Assembly (NCBI GenBank): GCA_032433595.1
Contig: JASWJB010000398.1
Span: 1 to 33,674 of the forward strand
From: Conoideocrella luteorostrata
Lineage: Eukaryota; Ascomycota; Sordariomycetes; Hypocreales; Clavicipitaceae
Direction of reading: 5' to 3'
Length of the DNA: 33,674 bases
Notes under the pieces: model-generated
The model's input: the letters and a program-made list of their open reading frames with translations, nothing else
What the model was told of the DNA's origin: nothing
Databases searched by the model: none
In this document: positions 10,339 to 22,106 of the stretch, piece by piece
Position numbering within the stretch: the first letter of the stretch is position 1
Layout of the letters: each line of letters opens with the position of its first letter
Translations under genes and position numbers: made by a program

Positions 10339-11952
10339 GAGGCGTTTTACTCATAGCAATTGATCATGTAAAGAGGAGGGCTCTGCTGTTGCAGCTTCTT
10401 TGTGGACCAACACAGCACAGAAAGCTCTTGTCTATCATAATTGTGCTAAAATATTGTACGCGCGACGGAGAGAGTCGAACAAAACTGATGAAGAATCGAT
10501 GAGATGAGGCAGTAACAGCTCTTGTGCGGCACTTATGCATCCAAACTTTAACCAGTTACCATGCCACCAAATAAGGCGTCTTTGAGATTGTGACCTTGCA
10601 CGGGTTGGTTGGGTAATTCCAATGCTAACAGATATTCAGATAGGTATAATTAATTCCCAGAGTCTCATTTATCTTGCGCTGACAGCCCAATGACAACAAA
10701 GCGTACAAGCCACGACAGCCGAGGTTTGTGGCTGCATGCAAGTATCTGGGTACATGCGACATAATTCCAGGAACTCGCGAGCGCCTACCAAAACATATAC
10801 AGAGGCAACATTTCTCTCTCCAAACTTTCCTCAAGCTTCCCAGGACATACCTTTGTGCTCAAAGCCGAGTATAGCTATTATACAAGTAAAACTTGAGGTG
10901 CAGCTCTGACAAGTAACAAAACTGACGGAACAGCATTTACCGATTGCCGATATCGTAGCAAATGGTTACACAGCACCGACCGGTGAGTCCTATCGCGTCT
11001 CGCTCCACTCGCAAGCCGTAGCCACCAAGCAGCAGTGAGCAGTGAGACGACCCCGTATCTACCTTCCAAGCCTCCCAGGCTTCCTCTCCGACCCAATACA
11101 GTATCCATACCTCTTTCAGCTTGGGTGGCGCGCAGCCTCCTGGCCGACATAGTTGTCTGGCAGTCCTGTTGCAATCTTCACATCATACCTAGTATGGAGC
11201 GGAGTACGGAGTACTCTGGCTAGGTGTGATGACGAGATCAAACCCGCAGCTGCACGGAACCCAACCCCAGAAACGGGGACAGAACCAGACGCCGCAGGAC
11301 CAGGTTCGGGGTTTATTTCATGGCAAGCCAGTTTCCGCCAAAGCGGGCGATTATGCCCGATCCAGCCTGGCAGTGATCTCGTGGTACATGTACGGAGTAC
11401 GGAGTGCTGCGAGCAGTTCTCGGTAGTGTGTGCGTGCTTGCACAATATTGCACCGCATCATTACCATTGCACAAAGTACGGAGTACCTTCTCCATATACT
11501 TAGTTCACCGTCATTATTAGTGGCCCGAGCTTTTTCTGGGGTTCCCGAACAAAGCACCTGTCGGCTCTGCCAAAAATAAAGTGGGGCCCGGGCCATCACC
11601 AACCTCGGCAGAAGCATTGCACGGCCAATTGCGTCTCACAAGACACTCCCACCAGACCTCACTCGATCCCGCAAACCAAACCCATACATGGCTCTCTTTA
11701 TCTCCTCCTTACATACCGTCTAGATCGCAGATTCTGTGGTTTCCATCTAGACTTTATCCTTTTCTTTTCTGCCCTGCATTTAGTTAATAGACTTGCGCTT
11801 AGAGTCCGTCTCGGCTGGTTGGACATACACACTCACCCGACCGAACCCGCCCGCATCTTCACGAGCTTTCCTGGTTTCGAGACTCCAAAACAGAAAGCTC
11901 ACAGCCAAAAACACCAAACACATTTAGAACCCAGAACCTAGAACCAACAATC
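10339..11952. other. Intergenic spacer between P450 and nitronate monooxygenase
   Basis: About 1.6 kb without a supportable gene; frames on both strands are short and lack domains. The middle carries GTACGGAGTAC-type motifs (11204-11214, 11390-11407, 11476-11486). The last 300 bp becomes pyrimidine-rich (CTCTTTATCTCCTCC, CTTTTCTTTTCTGCC) and then A/C-rich, consistent with the nitronate monooxygenase promoter and leader. A GGCCCGGGCC palindrome lies near 11585. Confidence 0.5.
11204..11486. repeat. Cluster of GTACGGAGTAC motifs
   Basis: Copies are at 11204-11214, 11390-11400 (overlapping a variant ending GTGC at 11407) and 11476-11486. Overlapping copies show a 7-nt period (GTACGGA). The same motif occurs at 21.4-21.6 kb and 30.0 kb, always outside coding sequence. 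Confidence 0.7.
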
Positions 11953-13158
11953 ATGCCTCTCGTCACAGAGCTGACCAAGCGGCTGGGCATCCGCGGTATG
12001 TATATGCTTCAGGCATATCCTGTCGTCCGATGAGCTTCGCCTCGTCGTCTCGCAAACGCAAGAACCGCCGGCCCTTCTAACATGCTTGTCCTCGCAGTGC
12101 CCATCGTCCAAGGCGGCATGATGCACGTCGGAACCGCAGATCTCGCCTCGGCAGTCTCCAACGCCGGCGGTCTCGGCATCATCACCGGCCTCATCTTCCC
12201 CACGCCAGCGGCCCTGCGCGAGGAAATCCGCCGCTGCCGCACCCTCACCAAACGCCCCTTCGCCGTTAACATCACCCTCCTCCCTGCCATGGTCCCCCCC
12301 GACTACGGCGCCTACGCACAGGCCATCATCGATGAGGGCATCAAGATCGTCGAAACCGCCGGCAACTCCCCCGGCCCCGTCATTAAGCAGCTCAAGAATG
12401 CCGGCGTCATCGTCCTCCACAAGTGCACCACCATTCGCCACGCCCAGTCCGCTGTGAAACTCGGTGTAGATTTTCTCTCTATTGACGGCTTTGAATGCGC
12501 AGGCCACGTTGGCGAGAGTGACATCACCAACTTTATCCTTCTAGGGAGGGCTCGTCAGACGCTCAAGGTTCCCTTTATTGCCAGCGGTGGATTCGCAGAC
12601 GGCCATGGCCTGTCGGCGGCCTTGTTGCTCGGCGCTTGTGGTATTAATATGGGCACGCGGTTCATGGCTACCGTAGAGGCGCCCGTGCATAAGAACATCA
12701 AGGATGCCATTGTGAAGAGTGATGAGAACGACACCACCTTGTTGTTGAGACGGTGGCGCAATACCAGCCGTCTGTATAAGAACAAGGTCGCCTTGGATGC
12801 ACTCAAGATTGAGAAGGAGAGCACCACAGGGGAATTTTCCGAGATTGCACCTCTGGTGAGCGGTAAGCGAGGCAAGGAGGTGTTTGTTAATGGCGACCCA
12901 GAGTTCGGTGTAAGTGCTTATTTGACCCCTTCCCTTTGCGCTCCTTACACTGGCTTTTTTGGGGTTTTTTTTTTTTCCAAAAAAGACGGTCAAATTTGCT
13001 AACATGGCATCACAATCTAGGTCTGGACCACTGGCCCTGTCATGGGCTTGATTCATGACGTCCCCACGTGTGAAGTGTTGGTGAAGCGTATTGAGAAGGA
13101 GGCCGAACAGGCTTTCAAAGAGGCTACCGCTCTCATTGTTCCCGAGTCAAAGCTGTAA
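11953..13158 (+). CDS. Nitronate monooxygenase (2-nitropropane dioxygenase family)
   Basis: Exons are 11953-11995, 12098-12909 and 13021-13158, giving 330 residues. The protein is an FMN-dependent TIM barrel of the PF03060 family, which oxidises alkyl nitronates such as propionate-3-nitronate to carbonyl compounds and nitrite, usually for detoxification. Seen in sequence: the N-terminal strand/glycine loop VPIVQGGMMHVGTADLASAV, an NITLLP strand, the DGFECAGHVGE segment with H151 at the family's catalytic histidine position, and the flavin-phosphate glycine region ASGGFADGHGLSAALLLGA followed by GINMGTRF. It is somewhat short for fungal members (often 340-380), but both ends align with family-like sequence. 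The first coding exon is only 43 nt; intron 2 contains a long T-run. It is convergent with the F-box gene, 273 bp away. No targeting signal is evident, so it is probably cytosolic. Confidence 0.93.
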
Positions 13159-13431
13159 ATTATCCAAATATTTATGCAATGTGTTTCCCATGCTGATGAA
13201 AAAAAATATATACCATTGTGGATATGAGCACCTCTCTCGTGACAGTTTTATTAGCATTTACTCTCTAACTATCGATGCGCCAAATATATGTGCACTATGT
13301 AAGCCCCCGTGTGTGCATGCCTCGAGGAAAAGAAAAAGTCCCATCGCCGAAATTTTAATACGAAAACATAGCATGTCTAACAAACATCTAATACAATGTA
13401 TGGCCATGATGCCGATGCAAAACTGGCCGTC

Positions 13432-15327
13432 TCAGCGGCGCCGAAATCCACCTCTATCCCTCACTGATGTTTGCTGCCTCAAAGTAGCATCAAGCCGGCT
13501 TCTTTCAGGCGGCTCTGCAAAGACATAACCATCATCTGTCTTCCCCGACATCTTCTTGTTGTAAAAGAGCTCAGGCATGCCTCTGTGCAGCTCCCCATGC
13601 AGACCATCATGGACACTACTGCTGCATAAACCGACACCAGTTTCTGCCATGGTAACGCTGCGCACCTTTGAGAACTGCCACCCATCGGGACAAGACTGCT
13701 GCTTCGGCTGTCTTTGTGGAATATCCTCCTTCAAAACGAGCTGCGCCTCCGAAATCGCGCCCCGGAGGCCCAGGTAGAACCTGTCCGAGGTATCCGACGC
13801 CTTAGCTAAGGAAAATACACGGTCCATCCCGCGGTATGCCAGCCAGAACGTGGCGTCTTGTCTGTAACAGTCCGATCTTGACAGAGTATGCCAGTTGCAG
13901 CCTTTGGCAATTCCCGGCCTGCACTCGGGCATGAACCCTGATTTATCGGGCAGCAGCGAGTCGGAAGAACAGCAAGCTCGCGGCCTTGGCTGTGCAGGTG
14001 AGCACGACAATGCCGTCGAATGATAGTACGGCTTTGGGGACCGAAAGTCGAAGAGTCTCACAGTCGGGGCGGTATTGTTTCCTGTGACAAACCGGTCTGT
14101 TCCATAGACTAATAATGGACCGCCGGCTTGATAGGGCTGAAAGTTGTCTCTGTAGATGGCATCATGGGGCGACGGTGTTCGGGCATCCAGCAGTCTGAAT
14201 GTCCCATCCTGCCAAGAACTGAGAAGCAGATTCTTGTCATTCCGGTGGCCAACTGGCTGTATCGCCCAAACAATCGTATTCACGTCGGTAAGTGCTGGTT
14301 CCAACTTGCCTTCTATTCTGGCACGTACATTTGGGTTGTGGACGGCATGTTCAAAGACAATGCCCGTCGGTCGAATTGTGCCGTATTGAATAGGCTGAGA
14401 GCTCCCACCTAGTGCGACTGCAAGGTGGTCTTTGCCAAGAAACTTAACATCCCGAACAAATGATTCCTCATTCGGGGGGCGGTTTTTCGACATGTCGTAG
14501 AAGGCGAGAGGTTTGAGATCCTCGTCATTTCCAGACGAGATGCTGTAGAGATGAAGGTATGAGCTTCGACAGGTAGCCAGCACCTCTCTGTCCGGTTGCC
14601 ATTCCGTGCAGTTGACAGCCAGACGTCCGGGGGATATACTCAAGGCTGACATCTGGTCCGCATTCTCGCGCTCATCCAGTTTCAGCAAGTTCCTTGTTCG
14701 CATGCCAAAGGAGTCATCATCGGCAGCTGAGAGCAATTCAACGTCCCCGTTCGCTCTCCCAACCACAATTTCAAGTGCCGCTCCGGCGGTCCTCTCAATA
14801 ATCTTCAAAGTCGTAACGTCTCCGATACCAGCTGAATAGTTGCCGTCGCGACCCAAGATGCTCCCCCACTTTTGGTTACTCTTTGTCCCCTCTGCTGTGC
14901 CCCATCTAACCTGAAGATCTTCACCAGCTCCCCAAGCAACCACCTCCTGATCCAGAGACGGCACGTGGAGCGCATCAACAACACCGTGAAAGTCAACTGC
15001 CTGCCTCGACGGTATGCGACCCCTGCCCCTTTGTCGCGGTGGCGGCTGCGTCTTGAACAAACCGAACTGTATGGCGCGCTTATCCCAGCATCGATCCAGA
15101 TATGTGAACCGCTCGGTGGCTGAACTCCATGATAAGCCATCTTTGACAGGGACGGTTAGAGCAGGGAATCGTGTCTTGACAAACGCCTTCCAGCCAGCTT
15201 GCTCGACAAGCTTGTGGGCATATTTAGTAACACGCCCGAGATGAGATACATCGCGGGCCGTATCAAAGTATTCGACAATGTCGAGTAACAGGTGGTCCGG
15301 CAGACCTGTCAGCGATGCATGTGCCAT
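13432..15327 (-). CDS. F-box protein with WD-like repeats (putative SCF substrate adaptor)
   Basis: Single exon, 631 residues. Residues about 5-50 (LTGLPDHLLLDIVEYFDTARDVSHLG and on) match an F-box, the Skp1-binding motif of SCF ubiquitin ligases. The rest looks like a degenerate beta-propeller: repeated short strands ending in WD-like dipeptides or equivalents, for example SSWQDGTFRLLDAR and PTVRLFDFRSP. The C-terminus is basic (RDRGGFRRR). The substrate is unknown. The gene is convergent with nitronate monooxygenase and in the same orientation as MED13, with 926 bp between them. I do not recognise a named ortholog. The start is the only N-terminal ATG that includes the whole F-box. Confidence 0.85.
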   Translation of the reverse strand: MAHASLTGLPDHLLLDIVEYFDTARDVSHLGRVTKYAHKLVEQAGWKAFVKTRFPALTVPVKDGLSWSSATERFTYLDRCWDKRAIQFGLFKTQPPPRQRGRGRIPSRQAVDFHGVVDALHVPSLDQEVVAWGAGEDLQVRWGTAEGTKSNQKWGSILGRDGNYSAGIGDVTTLKIIERTAGAALEIVVGRANGDVELLSAADDDSFGMRTRNLLKLDERENADQMSALSISPGRLAVNCTEWQPDREVLATCRSSYLHLYSISSGNDEDLKPLAFYDMSKNRPPNEESFVRDVKFLGKDHLAVALGGSSQPIQYGTIRPTGIVFEHAVHNPNVRARIEGKLEPALTDVNTIVWAIQPVGHRNDKNLLLSSWQDGTFRLLDARTPSPHDAIYRDNFQPYQAGGPLLVYGTDRFVTGNNTAPTVRLFDFRSPKPYYHSTALSCSPAQPRPRACCSSDSLLPDKSGFMPECRPGIAKGCNWHTLSRSDCYRQDATFWLAYRGMDRVFSLAKASDTSDRFYLGLRGAISEAQLVLKEDIPQRQPKQQSCPDGWQFSKVRSVTMAETGVGLCSSSVHDGLHGELHRGMPELFYNKKMSGKTDDGYVFAEPPERSRLDATLRQQTSVRDRGGFRRR

Positions 15328-16253
15328 TATGTGAGTGACATGCGGAATGAAAGTGATGAATAATTCGAATGATTCTTTTGAGCTTGAAGCTTCAACTCTT
15401 AAGCTGACGGTGCGCGCTTCTTAAACAATCATCACTCAACAAAAACTGATATAACTAATCAACCGACCCTTACTTGTGCAAGCACAAACTTCAACACTAA
15501 GCCTAAAGGCTGATGCTGAAGCCAGGTCCAGGTCCAGATTGCGGGACGAGGCGACGTCAGATTCAAGATTGACTCATCAATCCCTGCCATGGAATAACCA
15601 GTGCCTAGCAGCCTCGCCCCACAAGAGGTCATTGCTAGTTTGTCCGGTCTGCGATAAAGCGGTAATGATCAGTACGTTTGACCCTTAGCAAGGACTGTCA
15701 GATTGCTCCGTACATGTGTGAGTTATGGAGAATATGCAGATGTTGAGTCAAACAGTCGAACAGCCGCACTGTAATTTAGCTTGATGCGTCATGCAAGGAG
15801 GAACGCTTGCACCTGCCTGCCTGGAACGTGCAACCTACTAGAGGACAAGTCGAGTCACCACCTGTAACCTAGTGAGCACTTTGCAGGGCACAGAGCCGCA
15901 GCATCGGTCAATTGGCCATGCACAGAAATTTTTCATCTGTTAACGGCCAATTCAACACAAAGGCCAAGAGAGATGGCGTTGCACGGCAATATCCAAACGA
16001 AGGCATGTATTTTCTTTATCCTCTCATGCAGCTTATCGAGCCCTCCCGCGCTATCTCATATACAACCACACCAGACAGACCACGAAAACCGCGAATGGAC
16101 CCCGCCGTGCCCGATCATACGTAAAACGGTCTTCACAAACGCCAAAAAACGCCAAAAAAAAAAAAAACCAATTCTCACCGCCCAAATGCTCCTTCATTTA
16201 ATCATGGCCGGCTCCGCTGAATAAATCCAACAGGGCTCCCGGGGAAACTAAAA
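15328..16253. other. Intergenic spacer: F-box promoter and MED13 3' UTR
   Basis: No gene is supported in these 926 bp. The left end is upstream of the minus-strand F-box gene and the right end is downstream of MED13. A poly-A run lies near 16155-16168 and a partial CTCCGTAC motif at 15706-15713. Small frames on the plus strand show no domain. Confidence 0.5.
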
Positions 16254-19200
16254 TCACATGAGTAAATACATTGCTCTCACTGCCTTTTCCGCTGCGGCAA
16301 TATGCCACGGCCGCACATCCGTATCTCTCGGGACCATGCCTCTAGCTCGCGATAGAGTGGCTAGCCCTCTGAAATAGCTCAGCATCTCTCTGAGTAGCGG
16401 CTCGTATGATCTTGGGCTGGCATCTGTGTGCACGAGATTGACCTCCATTGCCATGGGTGCGTCTTCCACTCGTGACCCCGTGCGTTTGATCAAGTAGGCA
16501 CTGACCAATGCTGGATGTAAGTCAGTCACGCTCGTCGAGTTGTTTAGACGGTGCCCAACGATAGCCCCCCATGTCTGATCCGTCACGTCCGAAAGGACGG
16601 CGTCCACGTCCAGGTCCGCACCAGCTTCGCCCCCTGGTGTCCCAGCCGTTGCATTGGCCGGAGTCGCGGGGGTGCCGCTCTGCTCTGGAGACACTATGTT
16701 TGCCTGCGGTGTTGAAACCGGAGTTGAGTAGAAAGGCACAGAATTTTGTGGCAGCTTGACCACGGGTGGCACAAGTTGCAGAGACGGATTGGTGTCCACC
16801 GTCATCAAGATCATAGTTACCGACGCTGTAATCTCCGTCCGAGCCAAGTCAATCCAAAACTCGATTTCATGCCGGTCCATCGGTCCACATTTGGTGATGA
16901 TAATTCGCCAGTGTACTTTCCAGGCCGAAATGAGCTCCAACGTCGACTCCCAGATCTCATGCGCAACTTCATTCATGGACCGTGATGGCGACTTCCCTCT
17001 TCTCCCCAGGCAATAAGACGCAGTGGCCTGCTGGTTTCCCCAGTCGTCTGTCCAGGCCGCCGTAACCCAACGCTCGTCGACTGTCTGCGCATACGCCACG
17101 TGGATACATGAATTTTCTTTAATCAAAGCGGCCGACGGTGTTTGTTGAAGCTTGAAGTCAATGATCCGGGGTAGAGGCTGCTCTAGCCGAATGGCTGGTG
17201 CTGGCATTTGCCCCCCAAAGAGAGTGCAGCGGTCATAGGTCTCCATGCAAAGCTTGACGATTTCCTGCAACGGTGTAATGACAACAGAGGTTGGTGATGA
17301 CATGATATCAGCGGACACCAGTTGCAACACTAGTTCGTTCGCTGCCGGCTCCTTTCTGACTAACAGTTCCTTTTGATACGAGTCAAAAAAGCGCTGGAAT
17401 GCAGAGCATGCTTCAACAATGGTGCCCGGGTTGTTGGGTGAATATACAAAATAGACGACAACATTTGTGTCTGAAATCGTGAGATTAGAGAGCGCACCTC
17501 GCAACGTTTCCATGCTGCCGACCAGTGCCGACCCGTGTCCGGTAATCGTTGCGTCCGGAGAGGTGGAAATCCGATCTACCTCATACGGAAGTACGCCGTC
17601 GTCCATGTCCGTCGAGAGCTCCATGTGATCCATGGATCCGAGCCTCAGAACTTCATAGACGCTCTTTACACGGCCTAAAAAAGTCTTCGCATTGTCGGCC
17701 ATTCCCTTCCAGCCCGGAAATACACAGACAGCAGTTATGTCCTTGCTGCCTGACGATGGAGCGAGTCCTAGACTTTCCCAAAATATTACAGCTGATGGCA
17801 GGACAGAGAGCTTCGCGTCAGATCTGCGAACCTCCAAGTGTGGGCCAGGAATTTGATAGAGATTGCTTGGGCGTAGCTGCTCGGCATTGGCATCTCTTCC
17901 TGGTATCGGGCGAGGTTGTAATCGTGTAGGTTGGCCTTGAAGAGGAACATCTTGAATATCCAAAAAGCCTTTCAATCGAGCAGACTCCACACATGGGAGA
18001 AATGGTGATGCGACTTCCCGAAGTAGCTGCAGCGAGGCTCTCGTATCGACGAGAAGGCTCTGCCGCGATTGTTCAACAATTGAGCTGGGCGTCACATCGC
18101 GTGCAGTTTCGCAGAGACGCAAGGTTCCTGTGGCAGCTTGTTCCGTTAAAATTTGCGCCACTTGGATCAGATCCTCGTCATTTAAAGACAGCTCAAGACT
18201 CAGGGGTTCGGGGTCCGAGAAGAGCACCGAAAGGGGTGTTTCTGGGGTTTCGGGCTTTGACAGCCTAGGTAGCTCCGTAGCGAGTTGGTGGTCTGGCTCA
18301 TCTACCACATCCAGCTCCTTCAAAGACGTTACTTGTGAAACGGCGTCATCATCCAGGGGCATTTGTTTAATGCTTGACTTCAGGGGCGACATCGGCTCGT
18401 CATCACTTATATTGCTGGAGTCGTCTTGGTCAGAATCAACGCTACTCTGTTCGCCGTCTGACAAATGACCATCCAACTTTGTCGAGCAAGAGCCGGAATT
18501 AGGGGGCTCTGAGCCTGGTAAGGTTCCCATGAGGGAGCCGGTATGCAGTTTGTGGTCCTTCGATCCTCGACTATTCTTGCAGTGGCGCTTCAGGTAATCC
18601 GTTTCCGGTAAAATTCCAGGCTCAACCCTCGGCTTCTCTGGGTTGGGGTTCTGGCTGTAATCAAATTGTCCGCCTTGCTCATATTTCTTGTTAATCATAG
18701 GAAGCGTAGGGTCAAAATCCATCTTTTCGAATATTTTTGTTATGCGGTTGGCATCGGAGCCAGTTGGACCCGCTCTCTCTGCTGTCGCAAAGGAGGCGCG
18801 CACTCGCTTGAATACGGTATGGGGGTCAAACGGGCTCGATTCTCGCTTCGTGGAGCCAGATCTTTTTTCTCTTCCTCTTTGATTATCATTCTGCGCACTG
18901 ATCGCATGCCGGAGCTCTGGCTTGGTAAAAACAGCCTCATCCTTTCGAGTATTGTCGCCTTGTTTCGAGGGCTCGGTTACATTCGGTGTTTCCTCCTTCA
19001 CTGGCTGAATATCTGTGGAGGTGCTTGGTTCCACAACCTCGTCGCCTATGCCATCGATTGCAGCGGCAAGGTCAATATCGCCAGGTTCCTCCTCGTCAAA
19101 AAAATTAAAGTCGGCTTCTGTTATGTCATTGTCCCCAAACATGTCCCCTCCCATGTCACCAAACATATGCTCCGCCTCGCCCAGCAGATTACTGTCACTT

Positions 19201-20845
19201 CTTTGTCTCTTGGAATCTGTAAAGTCTTGGCCCGGATCGAATGCTCCTGCCATTGCTGCCGAGTTTGAGCTACTATTATCCGCATCAGGCGCCGCTGTTG
19301 CGGACAGTGGATTTCCGGGACTTGAGAGTGTACCATCTAGCGAAGGTGTAACTCCGTTCAGGTTTTGCAGAGCATCTGGTGGGGTCGGATACATGGATCC
19401 CGCGGCTGCCATGCTCGGTCGTCTCAGGGCTAAAGGTGACTGACCGTTTGGTTTTGGTACTCTAGCATCATTGTTACTGGCCTCATGTGAAGCTGCTGCG
19501 CGCTCTGCTCTTCTTTTGGATATTTTCTCCTCACGCTCAGCAGTCGAATTAAACCAAGCTTGTGCGTTGCTTAAAGGGTCATGGCTTTCCTCTTGTCCGC
19601 TCAGAATAGTATCGCCTACTCGGCTTGTTGAATGGACGTCGATGGGCTTCTTTCGGAAGCAGAGTGGACCAGGCCATGGTATTGTCACCGTAGAGCTAGA
19701 CTGATGTATTCTTTTCAAGTCATTCTTCGCTTCATGGAGCTTGGGCTTTGACACAAGCAAATTCACCCAAAAGCAATTTGTCAGTTTTGAAGGGGAGATG
19801 CCTCGAAACTGCAAGAATTTCAAGCATGTTTGCCTCCATAGTGAGTCGTGAATATCGGAGGCTCCTCGGAGGCTCAATGCCTGCGTGTTTGGGGTTTGCG
19901 CCATACTGGCTGTCCCGCCTTCGAACGGGTTTGGCAACTGATTGCTAGCTATCATGCCAAATGGGGCGGCCAGGATTCGCCGTCCGGGCACACCCGGGCC
20001 TTGGTTGAGCATGTCATCGAATGACAACAGTCCTCGGCATAATGATACGCTCAAGCTAATGACCAAGGCACCGGTGCTTGTCATATAAGCTCTCAAGGTG
20101 CCAACTGTTGGCACTCTGTCAATGCCCATATCGTTGAAGCCGTCATTCCGCAATGTATCTTGACACAACAGTACAGTTCGATAATCGAGAGGAATTGCGC
20201 CAGAACGAAGACAGAAGGAGGAAGATATAGAGAGTATGGCTGCGGTAATGAAGTTGTCGTATACCACTTTCGACGATGTCGGTTCTCCTTGGTTGGCCCT
20301 CGTATCAGCAGCAAAGGAGCCAGAGCCATTGGGATCTTGCTCCTGGGATCCTAAACCTCCGGCATGCGAAGTAGCATTAGGTACATGGCGCTGCGACAGG
20401 TCCAAGGCAGATGCACTTGAAGTTGAACTCGTCGGAGTATGACTGGATGGTTGTGGAAGTATTCGAGGCTTTTGCAAGCTGCTAGGGTCAAATGATCCCT
20501 CTTCTCCCGAAACAAGCAAATATTCATACAAATCAAGCGATGTTTCCAGATTCTTGTTGTTGAATTCACCGCTTCCTTCTTTCCCAACTGGCCGAAAATA
20601 CCAGATACCACGCCGGCCACCATCGTAATAGACAATATGGCCTTGTTCTCTCAATTTACTCTCGATATCGACGGCTATCGATCCAAAGCTCTGTGACTGG
20701 TCGGGTGATGGTTCATAAACGCGGAAGATAACTGACGAAATATTATTCTGTGACCAAAAATTAGCTTCTCAATCGAACGGTTTCACAGTCTCAGCCAACG
20801 ACGCACCAGCACGAGGACATTAGTATCATATTCGGCAGTGTCCAT
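16254..20845 (-). CDS. ssn2: Mediator of RNA polymerase II transcription subunit 13 (Ssn2/Srb9)
   Basis: Exon 1 is complement(20807-20845), 39 nt encoding MDTAEYDTNVLVL. A 59-bp intron (GTGCGT...ACAG) follows, then exon 2 complement(16254-20747); total 1510 residues. MED13 joins MED12, CDK8 and cyclin C in the kinase module that reversibly docks on core Mediator and represses or tunes transcription in the nucleus. Seen: a Med13_N-type N-terminus (IWYFRPVG, YEYLLVSG, later TIPWPGPLCFRKKP near residue 320); a long disordered Ser/Asp/Glu-rich middle (about 380-900); then the argonaute-like C-terminal half, with a MID-like region near 1000 (AVIFWESLGLAP, CVFPGWKG) and a PIWI-like region near 1225-1315 (DERWVTAAWTDDWGN, WRIIITKCGPMDRHEIEFW). 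It ends EKAVRAMYLLM. The start rests on the tiny first exon, which supplies a family-like N-terminus. The gene is divergent from ENP2. Confidence 0.95.
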
Positions 20846-21444
20846 TTCGGTTATTATTTTTGTCGTTCTCTCGCGGCTCGTTTGTTAAATGCCACTTGAG
20901 TTGTGAATGGCTTGCGAGCGAGCAAAATTGACGGCCGAGGGATGGTGAAAGTGATTGTCCTGTTCAAGGGCTTGGCTACAAGACCGAGCTTGCTTCTATG
21001 CGCTTTTGGTGACCGAAACAGATTCCCTAAGTGCAGCATGCGATTCCAAAAGTTGGCAGCTTCACGGGCTCCATCTCCGCGAATGTTGCGATGCCGTGTC
21101 GCTCAGCCAAGATCGCGACCCCTTGGTCGTATCTCGTTCGAAACGGAGTGAGTACCGCCGCCCAATCGATTGCGAGCAGATATAGCTATGCGTTACAGAA
21201 TACGCTGATAAATGTTGTCGAAGGGTCGTCTTGAATAACAGCATTCGGAAGCAGGCGCTGCAAAGGTGCAATCGGAAGGTCCTTTGCGCTCGCCGTCGAG
21301 ACTTTGACGTCGTGGAGAGGAGGGTCTCACGGGAGCTGGGGAGACGAGCTGTTCCGTATTAGCGCGACAGTGAAGTGGATGGTCCAGGTGCCAGTAGATT
21401 GACTGCAGGCGGCTTTTCCTTCAGTACGATTAACTACTTCTTCC

Positions 21445-21606
21445 GTACGGAGTACGGAGTACATACTTTACCTCTTACTCTGTACGGAGTACTCTGTCCT
21501 CCGTATAACTACGCCAGGCAGACAGACACCACAAACGCTAAGACTGGGGTGGACTAGCAGGCTGGCTGCTCTGTTCCCGGCCCGACCAGGCGGCACTACG
21601 GAGTAC
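21445..21606. repeat. Cluster of GTACGGAGTAC motifs next to the inverted-repeat element
   Basis: Copies are at 21445-21462 (two overlapping units with 7-nt period), 21482-21492 and 21597-21606, with a degenerate CCTCCGTATA near 21499. The last copy ends 16 bp before the left terminal repeat of the adjacent element. Confidence 0.7.
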
Positions 21607-21622
21607 GCTCTTGGTCAACAGG

Positions 21623-21878
21623 CAAGCGGGGGACAGTTTAACTGAGCCATCGAGGTGGCATTAACTCCGCAAGAGATAATGCCTTAGCGACCAAAAACAC
21701 AAGAGAGAGAAAAAAAAAAAAAAAAAAAAAGAGAAAAATATTATGTAGCTGAGTTACTTATTTAGGTAATGTATTTTATTAATAATAAGCTTTAATTGCA
21801 TCTGTGGTGGGCGTTCGAATTGAAATGGTCAATTGGACAATGTGGACGAAATGGCTCAGTTAAACTGTCCCCCGCTTG
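21623..21878. mobile_element. 256-bp MITE-like element with 28-bp perfect terminal inverted repeats
   Basis: The left arm 21623-21650 begins CAAGCGGGGGACAGTTTAAC. The right arm 21851-21878 is its exact reverse complement over all 28 bases. Pairing stops abruptly on both sides. The 200-bp core is AT-rich, includes a 21-A run (21710-21730) and has no coding capacity. Size, perfect arms and non-coding core fit a non-autonomous DNA transposon. It does not match the mimp terminal sequence. Flanks are CAACAGG on the left and GGACAGG on the right, so a target-site duplication is not clear. Confidence 0.6.
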
Positions 21879-22106
21879 GGACAGGTCTCTGCTGCAGTGG
21901 TGGGGTCCTAGTCCTGGAATTTGGTGGGGACCTGAAAGTTTTCCTTCACCGCGCTGCTACCTGCTATTTTTCTGCCGGGTATATTTTTTCTTAAGAGATA
22001 AGTGAACGGACTTCTAGTTTTCACCCGCTGCTTCGTTACACGGCGGATGGACCGACCAAATAATTGATAATTTTTCAATGGTCGTTTGATCTCCAGCCTG
22101 TTCGCC

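Larger units (their letters stand above)
20846..22106. promoter_or_regulatory. Divergent MED13/ENP2 intergenic region
   Basis: A 1261-bp spacer serves both the minus-strand MED13 and the plus-strand ENP2. It contains a cluster of GTACGGAGTAC motifs (21445-21606), a 256-bp inverted-repeat element (21623-21878) with an AT-rich, poly-A core, and no supportable gene. The element sits about 230 bp upstream of the ENP2 ATG. Confidence 0.6.

Noticed and set aside
18666..19268. 200-codon plus-strand open frame within MED13
   Set aside because: Antisense shadow of the MED13 coding exon; no domain of its own.
21623..21878. Identification of the inverted-repeat element as a mimp
   Set aside because: The termini do not match the mimp consensus and no TA target duplication is visible.
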